64,000 nt of DNA from Castor canadensis (lineage: Eukaryota > Chordata > Mammalia > Rodentia > Castoridae), in contig NC_133401.1 in NCBI RefSeq assembly GCF_047511655.1, positions 12,432,001 through 12,496,000 on the forward strand. Reading direction: 5' to 3'. Below, one piece after another: positions 1 through 11,200 of this stretch. The stretch's first letter is position 1; every line of letters begins with the position of its first letter. The notes below the pieces were generated by a model. The model was not told where the DNA came from, did not search any database, and saw only the letters and a program-made list of their open reading frames with translations. Both the position numbers and the translations under genes were made by a program.

Positions 1-599
1 CCAAGAGAGAAGAGACCTAAAGAACAAGAAAGAGAGTGAGGAATATGTGCAAAGGACCAGTTTATATGCAAAGGCATAGTGAGAAATGGGCTGGCAAAGA
101 GACAGAGAAACCATCCATACATTGAAGAGAGCACTGGCCTAGTTTGAGTCACCCAGATTTCTCAGGTGAGTGTTGGTGTAGTATATGGAGGAGAGGGAGC
201 ATTTATCCAGGATGACAGAGCCAATGCTGGAAGGTGAAAACAGAACTTTTGTCCTAGTCAATCAGGAGAAAGAAAAACTCCACACCCATGGAGATTTATA
301 ATCGGTTGTAAATCTTAGCCACTGACAAAACTCGTTGGCATTAACAAGGCACTTTACAGTTTATAAAATATTTTCTCTAAAATGTTGGTTAGAAGGTACT
401 TTTGCACTCTGGCATATCTTGTGATTTCAGAACATGTATAAAAAGCAGGTATACAAAGCATGTTCTACTCACAAAGCATTACCTTGGCAAAGCATTTTAG
501 AGTCTGCAAAATCTCCTGGCTCTTAAAAAATACTTTGAGACTGAGAACTAACTTGACAATTTGGAGTAGATTATGAAAATTGTATCTGATTTATGGCAA
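1..599. other. intergenic, no gene seen
   Basis: No coding pattern, splice-framed exon or clear repeat was recognised here. The stretch is of ordinary mixed composition, purine-rich at its left edge. Short open frames are not supported by any family resemblance. Confidence 0.5.
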
Positions 600-925
600 A
601 ATTTTTGAGCAGTACTGGGGGATGAATTCTGGGCCTCATGATTACTATACAGACATTTTACCTCTTGAGATCTCTGCCAGCCTTTTTTGGTTTTTGATTA
701 TTTTTGAGATAGGGTCTTGCTTTATGCTTAGGATAGTCTGGACCCTGATCCTCCTATTTATGATTCCCCTCATAGCTAGAGATGACTGGTGTGTGTCACT
801 GCACTCAGCTATGATTGAAATGGGGTCTCTTGAACTTTTTGGCTAGGCTTGCCTTGAACTGTCATCCTCTTACTCTCCACCTCCTGAGTAGTTAGCATTA
901 GAAGTTTGAGCAACCATGCCTAGAT
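600..925 (-). repeat. composite SINE, antisense
   Basis: Read on the minus strand this is a 7SL/B1-like body followed by the tRNA-like ID segment. Plus-strand hallmarks are 'gagatagggtcttgctt', 'cttgaactgtcatcctc', 'cctgagtagttagcatta' and the terminal 'ccatgcctag'. The same family recurs at least fifteen times in the window. The 88-residue open frame here is SINE-derived and not a gene. Confidence 0.7.
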
Positions 926-1140
926 GATTTATGACAAATTAAAGCACTCCTTGACTGATTTTGTGCTCATGGGTTGCAGACCAGAATTTGGAAACCCATG
1001 TAATAAAGCCCCCTTATTTCAAGTTTATGAATTTAAGACGCTGAAGGGGAAGTAAGTTATCTAAAATAACATTGCAGGTCAGTGAGAGAAAAGGATAGGA
1101 CACCAACTCCACCCACAACTTCTCAGTTAAAAAGGGTAAG

Positions 1141-1313
1141 AAGGAGGCCAGGAGTGGTGGCTCACACCTTTAAATTGCAGGTATTTGGGAGAGGGAGATG
1201 GAGAGAATCATGGATCCAGGCTAGATTGGCAAAATGTTAGCGAGAGCCAACCTCATCCAATAAGCTGGGCATGATGGCATGATCCCAGTGATCCAGGAGG
1301 CCATAAGTAGTAG
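1141..1313 (+). repeat. composite SINE, 5' half (split by ERV)
   Basis: The segment opens with a 7SL-like 'ggccaggagtggtggctcac', runs into a second monomer 'gctgggcatgatggcatga', and stops abruptly at the 5' LTR. The rest of the same SINE resumes at 7236 beyond the 3' LTR. The retrovirus therefore landed inside an existing SINE. The last four bases before the LTR are GTAG. Confidence 0.7.
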
Positions 1314-1752
1314 TAAAATGGTTAAAAGGCTCAGTCAGAGGGAAGCCATCAATCAGGTGTCCAGAGGGAAGCCATTAATCAGTTGCCACCTTAGCTTAAA
1401 AGCAGAAGGGGGTTCATGAAAGGTCTGGTTCCCATAGAGATGAGGAAAACAGAAGGAGCCAAAGCAGGACGCAGATAAATGGTTGTGTTGATTGTGTTCA
1501 CTTATGCTTCACAATGGCAACTAACAGCCATTGTTTTGCATCTGTACCTGGGCTAGCTTGCTTTGCAATGGTTGTCAACTAATAGGCATTGTCAAACAGG
1601 ACATGTTTTTTGCCTTTATAAACCCTGCTAAAAGTTAGAAAGGTGCTGCTCTGAGACCCAGCAACCTGTTAGTCAGAGCAGTCACCAGCTGGCTAATAAA
1701 GACTCTCCTTTAAAGTCTTTTTGGGTGGTCATGCCTCATTCAACTCATAACA
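1314..1752 (+). repeat. ERV 5' LTR
   Basis: Aligns along its whole length with 6794-7235. It contains a TATA-like 'tttataaac' near 1615 and an AATAAA signal near 1695, and ends in 'cataaca'. It begins TA where the 3' copy begins TG, so the terminal dinucleotide has mutated. U3 has two copies of a 26-bp tandem unit (1335-1360 and 1361-1382, the second incomplete); the 3' LTR has three. A segment near 1575-1600 is missing from the 3' LTR. Confidence 0.88.
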
Positions 1753-1754
1753 TT

Positions 1755-1772
1755 TGGAGGCCCCAGCAAGAT
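1755..1772 (+). other. ERV primer binding site, tRNA-Gln-like
   Basis: Two bases after the LTR the sequence TGGAGGCCCCAGCAAGAT fits a primer binding site complementary to the 3' end of tRNA-Gln, with about three mismatches to the consensus I recall. This suggests a Gln-primed class I ERV. Which mismatches arose after insertion cannot be told from one copy. Confidence 0.6.
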
Positions 1773-2181
1773 CCTTTTAATGACCTCCACAGACGCTGGT
1801 AGAGTCTTGATCTCTTGGGACTCCACAGAGCCCAATAGGGTGGAGGCCCTAGGGCAGCCGCTGAGAGACGTTCCTCAGCCCCAGGACATACCTCCTTACC
1901 CTCATGGGCAATGAGTGGAGTCAAGAGACATCAATCCTCACAGCAGAGGGTTATCTGGTCAGGAAAACCTCTGGAGGTGAGGGGGATTCAGGGGAAGGCT
2001 GGACGCAGCATTACTTCCCGAATCCCAGGTGTTGGCAAGACATCGCCCCGACCCCTGGTCTGTCTGGTCTAGTTCTGTGTGGCCACAAGTCATTGTCTTT
2101 GTTCTGTGTGTCTGTTTTGTCATTCTGTGTTTAACATTTTTAGACCACCCCAGGTGACCGGAGGACAATTGGAACTGCAAC

Positions 2182-2545
2182 ATGGGACAGTCTTCATCTA
2201 CCTCCAGCCCTTTGCAATGTATGCTGACTAATTTTTCTTCTTTCCAGCAGAAGGCTTTAGACCTGGGGGCCTCTTGTGATGCCTTTACACTGAGAAGACT
2301 CTGTGAATTTGATTGGCCTTCATTCGATGTGGGATGGCCTGCTGAGGGGACCTTTGATTTGCCTACAGCCTATGGGTGGAATGGCCTGGCCACCCCAACC
2401 AGAATCCTTACATTCTGACCTGATTAAAGTCTTATCTGAAAAGCCTTCCTGGCTACAAAAGTGCATAAAAGGAGGCATAGGCTGCTCAAAGTTTCTCCTA
2501 TCCACTAAGCCCCCCAAACCATGAACAGCTGCACATCTGGAAGGT
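2182..2545 (+). pseudogene. ERV gag, matrix fragment
   Basis: The open frame from 2182 begins Met-Gly-Gln, the N-terminal myristoylation context of gammaretroviral Gag, and continues with a Trp-Pro-rich matrix-like segment. The frame shifts near 2400, where an overlapping frame continues the protein-like sequence to about 2523. The coding resemblance then ends and unrelated AT-rich DNA follows. Matrix would normally direct Gag to the plasma membrane; this copy cannot make an intact Gag. Confidence 0.72.
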
Positions 2546-2559
2546 AAAAAGGCTTGTCC

Positions 2560-3115
2560 TCTATAAATGACTTTTAGATATAAATTTTTCAACTATATCT
2601 AAGTATTACATATTATGCCTGTACTTGTCCACTGGTTTGAAGGCAGAAGAAAATAAGGAGAGAATGATTCAAGGCCAAAATGGTCACATTTAGAAGATAC
2701 CTCAGATTATAATCATTGCTGTATGGGCAATTTTATTGACCAGAGCTGTGTGCATAATAGACAAGTTCACATAAGGAATATCTAGTCCTAAATATTTAAA
2801 ATTACTTCATGTATTTAAAAGTAGTAATATATGTAAATAGATTTAAAAAAACTTGAAAAATACTGTGTTTAAAAATGGAGTTGTAAAATCACCTCCAGTG
2901 TACTGTCTAGACTTGTTTATTGGGTTGAGGGGGGACAAAAAAAAGAAATTACAAAAGTATTTTGTTATTATGTGTTAGAGAATTTCAGAATATCCATTAC
3001 CCTATATGTTGTGTGTTTCATTTAACTCTGCTGTACTGTATATATTGTACAGTATTGTATATATACTGGACAAATGAGTCCTAAGTTTATAATATCTAGT
3101 CTCTAGATATTAAAG
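2560..3115. other. non-retroviral AT-rich interruption of gag
   Basis: Between the matrix and capsid remnants lie about 550 bp of AT-rich sequence with no Gag resemblance. It replaces the p12 region and the N-terminal part of capsid. It may be an insertion, replaced internal sequence or heavily decayed DNA. No terminal repeats or target duplication were found, so its origin is open. Confidence 0.45.
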
Positions 3116-3118
3116 AGG

Positions 3119-3955
3119 TTGTTAATGTATGACAAAAGTAGAGTTGGTAAATTAACACATGTACTTTATCTCTATAACTGGAAACAACAAAATCCATCTT
3201 TTTCTGACAAGCCCCAGGGGCTAATCTCTCTTCTTGAGACTGTGTTTTTCATTCACCAGCCTACTTGGGATGATTGTCAACAGCTCTTACAGACTCTCTT
3301 CACAGCTGAAGAGTGAGACTGCATCCAGCAGGAAGCCAGAAAACATGTCCTGGGCCTAGACGGGATTCCCACCAGAAATCAGGACCTTCTGAAAACAGTT
3401 TTCTCCCTTGGTCCATCCTAACAGGGATCCAAATTCCCATGCAGGTAAGGAGGCTTTTGCCAGCTATCACAAGCTCCTTCTTATGGGGGTCTGAACTGCA
3501 GCCCAGAAACTCACAAATTTGTCTAAGGTGAGTGAGATTACATAGGGTTCAGACAAGTTCCCTGCAGCCTTCCTGGAGGCATATAGGGCATATACTCCTA
3601 CAAACCCGGAGGCAGCAGAAAATAGAAGGGCAATAAATATTGCTTTTACTTCCCAGTCAGCCCCAGACATTAGAAAGATATTACAAAAACTAGAGGGATT
3701 TAAAGGGAAGTTATTGTCAGAACTAATAGAAATAGCACAACGTGTCTATAATAATAGAGACACGCCAGAAGATAGACAGGTCAAAAAACTTTCAAAGGTG
3801 ATGGTGGCAGCTCTTCAAGGTCCCATCTCTAGGCCCTCAAGAAGTTCTGGGCCCCCTCCCAAGCACTAGTTTACAAAAATCTTAGGGCCCTGCTCAAAAA
3901 GGACCAATGTGTTTATTGTAAAGAAAAGGGACACTGGAAAAACAAATGCCCTAAA
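3119..3955 (+). pseudogene. ERV gag, capsid and nucleocapsid remnant
   Basis: A 65-codon frame from 3119 carries a capsid-like stretch with the motif [11 protein letters not shown]. It stops at 3314, and capsid-like sequence continues in other frames to about 3860. A nucleocapsid zinc knuckle with C-X2-C-X4-H-X4-C spacing sits at 3908-3949. The knuckle and the following protease are in different frames, so at least one indel separates them. Normally these domains form the virion core and package RNA. Confidence 0.8.
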
Positions 3956-4335
3956 AGAAGAGGAGGGAACCAAAAGTTCCTCCAACTGGAGTGATGGGGC
4001 CAACGTCCCCCTAGAGCCCATGGTTACCCTTCAACTGGGGAGCAAATCAGTCCAATCCTTATGTGATACTGGCATTGCCTATTCAGTTATTAAAAAAGCA
4101 GAGGGCCCTTTATCTAAAGAAAAATTGTCTATTCAAGGGGCCACAGGAACTCAACAAGACTACCACTGGTCAGAAGGCCAAATTACTAACCTAGGAGGAG
4201 GGACTATAACCCACTCTTTTCTGGTGATTCCTGACTGTCCTTACCCCTTGCTGGGCTGAGACCTCCTGCAAAAGTTACAAGCCACCATCTCCTTCCAGGA
4301 AGAGGAAAGTTATCTGGACACCCAAGGCCAACCTC
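3955..4335 (+). pseudogene. ERV protease remnant
   Basis: The frame open to 4259 contains LCDTGIAYSV, the aspartic protease active-site loop (Asp-Thr-Gly), and a downstream LVIPDCPYPLLG segment typical of retroviral protease. A TGA at 4258 interrupts it at what is probably a mutated Arg codon, and related sequence continues for some 20 codons. A retropepsin works as a dimer to mature Gag-Pol; this one is truncated. Confidence 0.78.
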
Positions 4336-5115
4336 CTATCAAATTGTTGTTGACTTGTCCCTTAAGTGAAGACTCTCCTCAGACAAGACTGCCACAGGGG
4401 TTCAAGAAAAAGAGACTGATTACAGGGAGGCCACCGAGGACCTGCTTAAAGATCTGGGAGACAAAGGGTACCTTGTCTCAGCTAAAAAGGCCCAATTGTG
4501 TACACACATGGCTACTTACCTGGGCTATGACCTCACCCAGAGAAAATGGACTCTCAACCAGGGGCATATTGAGGCTATCCTCAAAATTCCACCACCAGGG
4601 ACTAAAAGACAAGTGCAGGAATTTTGGGGAGTCATTGGATACTGCCAGCTTTGGATTCCTGGCTTCTCAGAGATAGCTAAGCCCTTATACGTAAGCACCA
4701 GTGGGGAAATGCCCTCCTAGAGTGGACTGAGACAAAACAACAGGCTTTTGAAAAGCTAAAACAGGCATTGGTGTCAGCACTGGCACTTGTCTTGCCAGAT
4801 ATACAGAAGCCCTTCTACCTATATGTAGGTGAAGGAAGGGGCATAGCAAAAGGAGTATTTGCTCAGACTTTAGGGCCATGGAAAAGACCAGTTGCATACC
4901 TCTCAAAGATACTGGACCTGGTTGCAGCGGGATGGCCAATATGCCTGAGAACTCCTAGCCCTCTTAGAGGCCCTCTGGCTTCCTAAAAAGGTGGCCATCA
5001 TCCACTGCCGGGGTCACCAAAAAGGGGACCACCCCGAGGCAAGGGGAAACTGGGCAGCCAATCAAGCTGCAAGAACAGTTGTCACAAAAATAGTGGGGCC
5101 ACTAGAGATCTTACT
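4336..5115 (+). pseudogene. ERV reverse transcriptase / RNase H remnant
   Basis: Only the edges of RT remain. A short N-side piece near 4390-4405 runs directly into the connection region (4496-4720, with YLGYDL and FWGVIGYCQLWIPGF). No Tyr-X-Asp-Asp catalytic motif is visible, so the palm has been deleted. RNase H-like sequence follows in two pieces: 4768-4985, then 4986-5110 with a His-Gln-Lys-Gly-Asp segment. The frame changes several times. This copy could not supply reverse transcription. Confidence 0.75.
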
Positions 5116-5219
5116 GGCACACCCCCCAGCTCTGCCCTCATGACCAAATTACACAGAACAGCACCTACAATCAGGAAGGACCTTCCAACTGAAGACAAGC
5201 CCCTCTGGATGGAAAACAT

Positions 5220-6240
5220 CTCTGGGACACATGCTTATAAAGGACCTTCATGAAAAATGGTTCTTCATCCAGAATTTAGAACACCTGGCTCAAGATCTCA
5301 CTACAAGGTGCAGTGTATGCCAACAGGTTAACAAGAAGGGACCACCCTTGGTTGAGTCAGGAATGAGAATATGAGGTTCTTTCCCTGGAGAACAATGGGA
5401 GATTGATTTCACTGAAATCAAGCCTGGCTTATATGGATATAAATATTTGCTGGTAATGGTTGATATGTTCTCTGGATGGACTGAGGATTTCCCTACAAAA
5501 ACTGAAACAGCTCAGATTACTGTAAAAAAACTCTTACAGGAGATAGTTCCCCAATTTGGCCTCCCCTCAATACTAGGGTCTGACAATGGCCCAGCTTTCA
5601 CAGCTAAAATATTTAAATCAATAACCAAAACATTACAGATCAAATGGAAGTTACACTGTGCTTACAGGCCTCAGAGTTCAGGGCAGGTAGAAAGGATGAA
5701 CTGGACTCTAAAAGAGCTGCTTACTAAGCTCTCCTTGGAGACAGGTGATGACTGTGTGGATCTCCTTCCTGCAGCCCTATTAAGAGTTAGATGTACCCCT
5801 TATAAACAGGGTTTCACTCCATTTGAGATCCTCTATGGGAGACTATGTCCTATAATCCCCAGATTGGGGAAGGAAATACTAACTAAAATTTCTAACCATG
5901 ATCTTCTCCAGTCTCTCCAGACTCTTCAACAGACTCTCAAACAAATTCACTCAGCTGTCCAGCAGGCCCAAGGAACGGTGACATCTGACAGCCCCCTTGG
6001 GACTCCTTATGAGTCAGGAGACCTAATGTGGGTAAAAAGACACCACCCTGAGAGCCTCAAGCCCCACTGACAAGGTTCCTACCCTGTGATCCTGTCCACT
6101 CCCACAGCCATGAAGGTAGCTGGAAAACGCCCATGGATTCATCATACTCAGCTCAAGAGAGCCCTCATGGAAAACTCTGACCAGCTTTGGACAATTGCCA
6201 GACCTGAGGCCAATCAAGACCCCCTCAAGATAAGACCTAA
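5220..6240 (+). pseudogene. ERV integrase, partly intact core
   Basis: The 207-codon frame 5447-6070 is the best preserved part of the provirus. It shows the first catalytic Asp in MLVMVDMFSGW, the second in GSDNGPAF and the Glu in SSGQVERMN, so the D,D-35-E triad appears complete. Upstream (5240-5340) lies a broken HHCC zinc-binding region with a CxxC in 'RCSVCQQ'. A TGA at 6068 cuts the C-terminal domain, which continues to about 6240. Integrase joins viral DNA to host DNA. Without its N-terminus this one is presumed inactive. Confidence 0.85.
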
Positions 6241-6793
6241 ACGTGTTTCTAGTTAGTTGTCCTTTTTGTCCCTCAAATTGTTAAATTGTATTTTAAGTGA
6301 TGTCACAGACAGGATTGTTTAAATTTAGTTCACTCTCCATGTTCTTCAGACTGTAATATTATGTAATTGTCTATTCTGCTCTGGTTTGTGTGAACTTGGA
6401 TGTTGGGGTATTTATGGCTATTTACCTGGGGAAGTTCTTATGTTTATCTTGCTTTTCATATGTCTTTATATAGACATATTTAAAGAGATGGATTAAGGGT
6501 GCTTCCAAATGCTATTGCCACCGATAAAGTTGACAGTATTAACCATATACTAAAAGGACAAAGATAAAAAATGATTAATTTGTCACAATACTTAGTTACA
6601 ATTGTTAATGTGTGACCTGCTGTTACTGTACATGTGGATAAAAGGTGTCTTTAATTCCAACCCGATAGAGTATAATATCAATACTGCTAAATCTGCATTT
6701 CTTCTGTAAAACTGATGGTCTTGAGAACTAAATATGATCCTATCCAGTCAAAAGAGTCTATGATTTGACTCTGTAACTAAAAGCAGTGGGGAA
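6241..6793 (+). other. ERV 3' region without env, ending in polypurine tract
   Basis: About 550 bp separate integrase from the 3' LTR. It is AT-rich, without a long frame, signal peptide or transmembrane pattern, so env is absent or decayed beyond recognition. The last bases, 'aaaagcagtggggaa' (6779-6793), form the purine-rich plus-strand primer site directly before the LTR start at 6794. Confidence 0.7.
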
Positions 6794-7235
6794 TGAAATG
6801 GTTAAAAGGCTCAGCCAGAGGGAAGCCATTAATCAGGTGTCCAGAGGGAAGCCATTAATCAGGTGTCCAGAGGGAAGCCATTAATCGCCACCTTAGCTTC
6901 AAAGCAGAAGGGAGTTCATGAAAGATCTTGTTCCCACAAAGATGAGGAAAACAGAAGGAACCAAAGCAGGATGCAGATAAACAGTTATGTTGACTGTGTT
7001 CACTTATGCTTCACAATGGCAACTAACAGCCATTGTTTCGATTCTGTACCTGGGCTGCCTTGCTTCACAATGATTGTCAAACAGGACATGTTTTTTGCCT
7101 TTATAAACCCTGCTAAAAGTTAGAAAGGTGCTGCTCTGAGATCCAATGACCTGTTAGGGCAGTCGCCAGCTGGCTAATAAAGACTCTCCTTTAAAGTCTT
7201 TCTTGGGTGGTCATATCTCATTCTGACTCATAACA
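6794..7235 (+). repeat. ERV 3' LTR
   Basis: Begins TG and ends CA, aligned to 1314-1752. It has three tandem copies of the 26-bp U3 unit (6815-6840, 6841-6866, 6867-6888), a TATA-like 'tttataaac' near 7100 and AATAAA near 7178. The copy-number difference from the 5' LTR arose after or during insertion. Confidence 0.88.
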
Positions 7236-7385
7236 TTAGGATCATGGTGTGAGAACAGACCCAAGTAAAACCATCAGCAACTAACTGAAAAGTAACTAAA
7301 GCAAGTAAGGGATGGTGGTGTGGCTCATGCTTGCCTAGCAAGTTTTGAGTCCCTAAGTTCAAACCAATGAGTAGCAACAAAAGGG
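7236..7385 (+). repeat. composite SINE, 3' half (split by ERV)
   Basis: Starts TTAG, then 'gatcatggtgtgagaac' continues the body interrupted at 1313, followed by the tRNA/ID-like part with 'ggctcatgcttgcctagcaa' and 'gttcaaacc' and an A-rich tail. Joining the two halves gives an ordinary full-length SINE. Confidence 0.68.
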
Positions 7386-7439
7386 ATTTGCTTTAAATGT
7401 TGAATTAACATTGTTGAAAAAAAAATATATATATTCAAA

Positions 7440-7615
7440 TACAGCACAGTGAAACTCACCTAACACTGAAATGGGGTGGCAGATAATGGAGGGGTGAATT
7501 ATTCAAAGTACACTGTACACACGTGTGGAATTACCACAATGAGACTCACTCATATTATTAAAGAATGCTAACTCAAAACATAGCAAAACTATTTTTAAAA
7601 TAAAATAAATGATAA
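7440..7615 (+). repeat. probable L1 3' tail, sense
   Basis: Resembles other L1 3' ends in this window ('ggggtgaattattcaaagtacactgtacac') and ends in an A-rich stretch. Short and diverged, so tentative. Confidence 0.4.
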
Positions 7616-7621
7616 GCAAGG

Positions 7622-7705
7622 GAAAAGGTGCTGTGGAGAGGGGGCCCGAGTGTGGAATATTGCCTTCCTGAGTTCAAATTCCAGTATTGCCAAAAAATAA
7701 AAAAA
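7622..7705 (+). repeat. ID-like SINE
   Basis: tRNA-derived unit with a degraded box A region and 'cctgagttcaaattccagta' B-box end, followed by an A-rich tail. Confidence 0.65.
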
Positions 7706-8214
7706 CTGAGAAAACAACTCCATCATAAAAACTTTCAGTAAGTATACAGTTCTTTTTGACGAATGAATATCTAATATCTAATAATATAAAAACTAAAAGA
7801 AGGGAGAGAAACTTTTGTGTATTACCAAAATCTGCCTCCCCTCATAAAAACCTCTCAAAATACAATCTTCCTTGTAGCCCTGTGACAGAGACATGAATTA
7901 CCATAAAACTACAGGCAGATGGCACCCTCCATCCAAATTTCTGGCATCTGCAAGTCTCACCTTAGGGATAAAATAGTCCCAGAAGTGGGTGTTATAGGTG
8001 ACACAGTGAGGAATCCCAATTGGGGTGATGTCATTTTATCTCTGAATCTCATGGATGACAGCATCTGGATATGGCATTTTTACCTCTTCTAGGGCGGGAA
8101 GACAGTGTTAGGCAATCACTCTGTCAATCTCCACCTGAAGTTTCTCTGAGATGGTGAGGGTATGGGAAAAGGCATGTTGTTAGGGAACACACATCACTGC
8201 AGACTCAACCAACT
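7706..8214. other. intergenic, no gene seen
   Basis: No gene, exon or repeat was recognised. Open frames are short and lack family resemblance. Confidence 0.45.
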
Positions 8215-11200
8215 AAACATATATATATATATGGCATATTTCAATCCTCTTCACCCCTCAGTACCTTTCTTTTCCTCTCCCCTCTCATTGACTTCCCCCA
8301 GACCATCTCCCTCTCACATTCATTTCCCAGTATCATCATCATGAATTATCATTTTAGGTCTAGGTTCCACAAATGACCACAAACGTGATATTTTATTTTC
8401 TGAGCTTTGCTTGTCTCTCTCAAGATGATGATCTCCAGTTCCACACATTTTCTGAAATCACATAATTTCGTTTTTCTTTATGGCTGAGTAACATTTCATG
8501 GTATCTCTATGTACCATGAAACTTTGGCTAATTCCACATATTGGTTGTTGAAACTTCAGCTGATTCTATAGTTTGGCAATTGTGAACCAAAGGCAATAAA
8601 CATGGTTATGTAGGCATCTCTCTTGAATGTTACCCTCCTTGGATATATGTCCAAGACTGATATGATGCTGACTAAGGTAAGTCTATTTTTACATTTTTGA
8701 GGAACCTCCATACTGATTTCCATAGTGGCTGCACCAGTTTACATTTCCACCAACAGTATATGAGGGTTCCACTCCCATCCCTGCACATCCTCCCCAGAAT
8801 TTGTTATTTTTTGCTTTCTTAATGATTGCCAATCTGACTGGACTGCGATGGAATCTTGGTGAGTTTTGATTTGAATTTCTTTTGTAGCTAAGAGTGATAA
8901 ACATTTCTTTATGTGTATATTAGCCACATGAATTTCCTTCATTGAGAACTGTCAACAAGCAGTTGAACATAATGCTAGCCCATTTAACAGTAATTGGATT
9001 ATTTGTTCTTTGCTGTTTAGTTTTTTGAACTCATTGAATATTTTGGATATTAACTCCTTATGTATTGAACAGCTGGGGAAGATTTTCACCCCTTCTGTGG
9101 GTTGTCTCTTGATTTGGTAACTTTTTTTTAATATGAAGAAAAGTTTTATTTGTATGCAGCCCTATTTGTCAATTCTTACTCTTACTTCCTGGACAATTGG
9201 AATCTTATTAATAAAATAATTTGCTATGCCCATATCATCCAGAGTTTTCTGTAAATTTTTGTGTAGCAGTTTCAGGTCCATTGTTAAGATCTATGATCCA
9301 TTTGAACTTGATTTTTGTACAGGAGAAGAGATAGGGGTCTAGTTTCAGTGGATTGTATGTAGATAAAACAGGTTTCCCAGAACCATTTGTTGAAAAGAAT
9401 GTCTTTTCTTAAAGTACCAGATCTAGTTTTTTATGTCATCTTACGTTCTTTTAAATACAGAATTGTACTGTCTCTAACTACAGATAATTTGACAACTTCC
9501 TTCCCTGTTTGAATCCCTTTTATTTTTTTCTCTTGCCTTACTGCTCTGGCTAGGTATTCCCATAGTATATTGAACAAGAGTGCAAGTTTGGAAGCCCTTT
9601 CTCATTCCTATATTGAGAGGAAAAGATTTCGGTTTTCCCCATCTATCATGATGTTGGTTGTAGCCATTGTTATGAAGAAACTATTCCTAGTTTTTTCAGA
9701 GTTTGTGTCATGAAAGGATGTTGATTTTGTCAAAGGATTTTTCTGCATCAGTTGAGATGATTATGTCATTTTTTGTTCTTGATTCTGTTTATATGCTGCA
9801 TGACATTTAATGATTGATATGCATTGAACTACTGTTGCACACTGTAGATGAAATCAGTTTGTTCATGGTGCCATAATCATTTTGATGTGTTGTTGAATTT
9901 GTTTGCAAATATTTATTGAGAATTTTTGCATGTATGCCTATTAAAGAGATTAGTTTGTAATTCTCTTTTTTTGTTCTGTCCTTGTCCAGTTCTGGAATAG
10001 CTGTAATACTGGCTTCAAGAATGAATTTTGTCATGTTACTTCCATTTTTATTTCATAGACAAGCTTGAGCACCATTAACGTTAGTTATTCTTTAAAGGTC
10101 TGGTAGAATTTGACAGTGAATCCATCAGGTCCTGGGTTTTGTTTTAGTTGGGAGATTTTTACGTTCTCATCTTATTGCTTGTTATAAATGTATTTAAGTG
10201 GTGTATACTGGTTTGGTTCAATTTTTGTCAGTCAAATGTATCTAGAAATGTATCAAAATTTTCTAGGTTTTCCATTGTATTTGAATATAGGTTTTCAAAG
10301 TATTCTCTCATGATCTCTGGACTTCATGTGATGTACCCTTTTTCATCACTATTTTGATATTTTCCTCCTGGTCAGATTGTTTAAGGGTTTATCAATCTTA
10401 CTTATATTTTTGAAGATAGAGCTTTTTTGTTTCATTGATTCTTTGAATGTTCTTGTCTGTATTTCATTAAATTCTGACCTAATTTTATTGTTTATTTCCA
10501 TCTACTAATTTTGGTATTGGCTGCTTCTTGTTTTTCTAAGAGTGTGAGGTGTGTCATTAAACTACTTAGGATCTTTCTGGTTCTTTATTTTCTTTTGATG
10601 TAGGTGTTCATAGCTATAAACTTTCCTCTTATAATTGCTTTTGTTATGTCCTATAGGTTCTAATAGGAACATTTCCATTAGGTTCTAGGAACTTTTTGAT
10701 TTCCACACTTACCTCTTTAATAATCTACTGTCATTGAACATTGTGTTCTTCAGTTTCCATGTGTTTGAATATTTTGTGTAATTTCTTTTGCTATTTGGTT
10801 TTATTTCATTGTGTTTTGAAAGATCCTGGGAATTATTTCACTTTTTATACTCACTAAGACTTGCTTTGTGTCCTAAAAGACATTCTGTTTTGGAGAGAAT
10901 TCCATGGGCTGGTGAGAAGAATGTGTATTGTGCTGTAGCTGGAAAGAATAATCTGAAGATGTCTGTCATGTCCTTTTGTTTTATTACGTCAAGTAATTCT
11001 GCATTTTTTGCTGAATTTTTGTATAGATGACCTATGAATTGGAGAGAGTGGCATATTGAAGTCTCCTATTATTTAATGTGTTGGAGTCTATCTGTGCTTT
11101 TGAGTTCAATACTGCTTTTTTTAAAACATAGCTGGATGTAGAGACATTTTGTACATATAGGTTAAAAATTGTTTTTTCCTCTTGATGTATTGCTCCCTTT

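Larger units (their letters stand above)
1314..7235 (+). mobile_element. endogenous retrovirus, gammaretrovirus-like, env-less
   Basis: A provirus of about 5.9 kb with two similar LTRs (439 and 442 bp), a primer binding site, a gag-pro-pol remnant and a polypurine tract. Four-base flanks GTAG and TTAG fit a 4-bp target duplication with one mismatch. The order matrix, capsid, CCHC nucleocapsid, DTG protease, RT/RNase H remnant and DDE integrase is visible, but frames change repeatedly and stops interrupt. The RT core is deleted and no envelope-like sequence lies between integrase and the 3' LTR. It is a defective fossil. By eye the LTRs differ at roughly 6-8% of aligned positions, so the insertion is not recent. 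Class I (gamma-like) assignment rests on the layout and the capsid and integrase motifs. Confidence 0.9.

Noticed and set aside
6241-6793. Possible env remnant
   Set aside because: No signal peptide, Cys-rich surface or transmembrane pattern in any frame, and the interval is too short.
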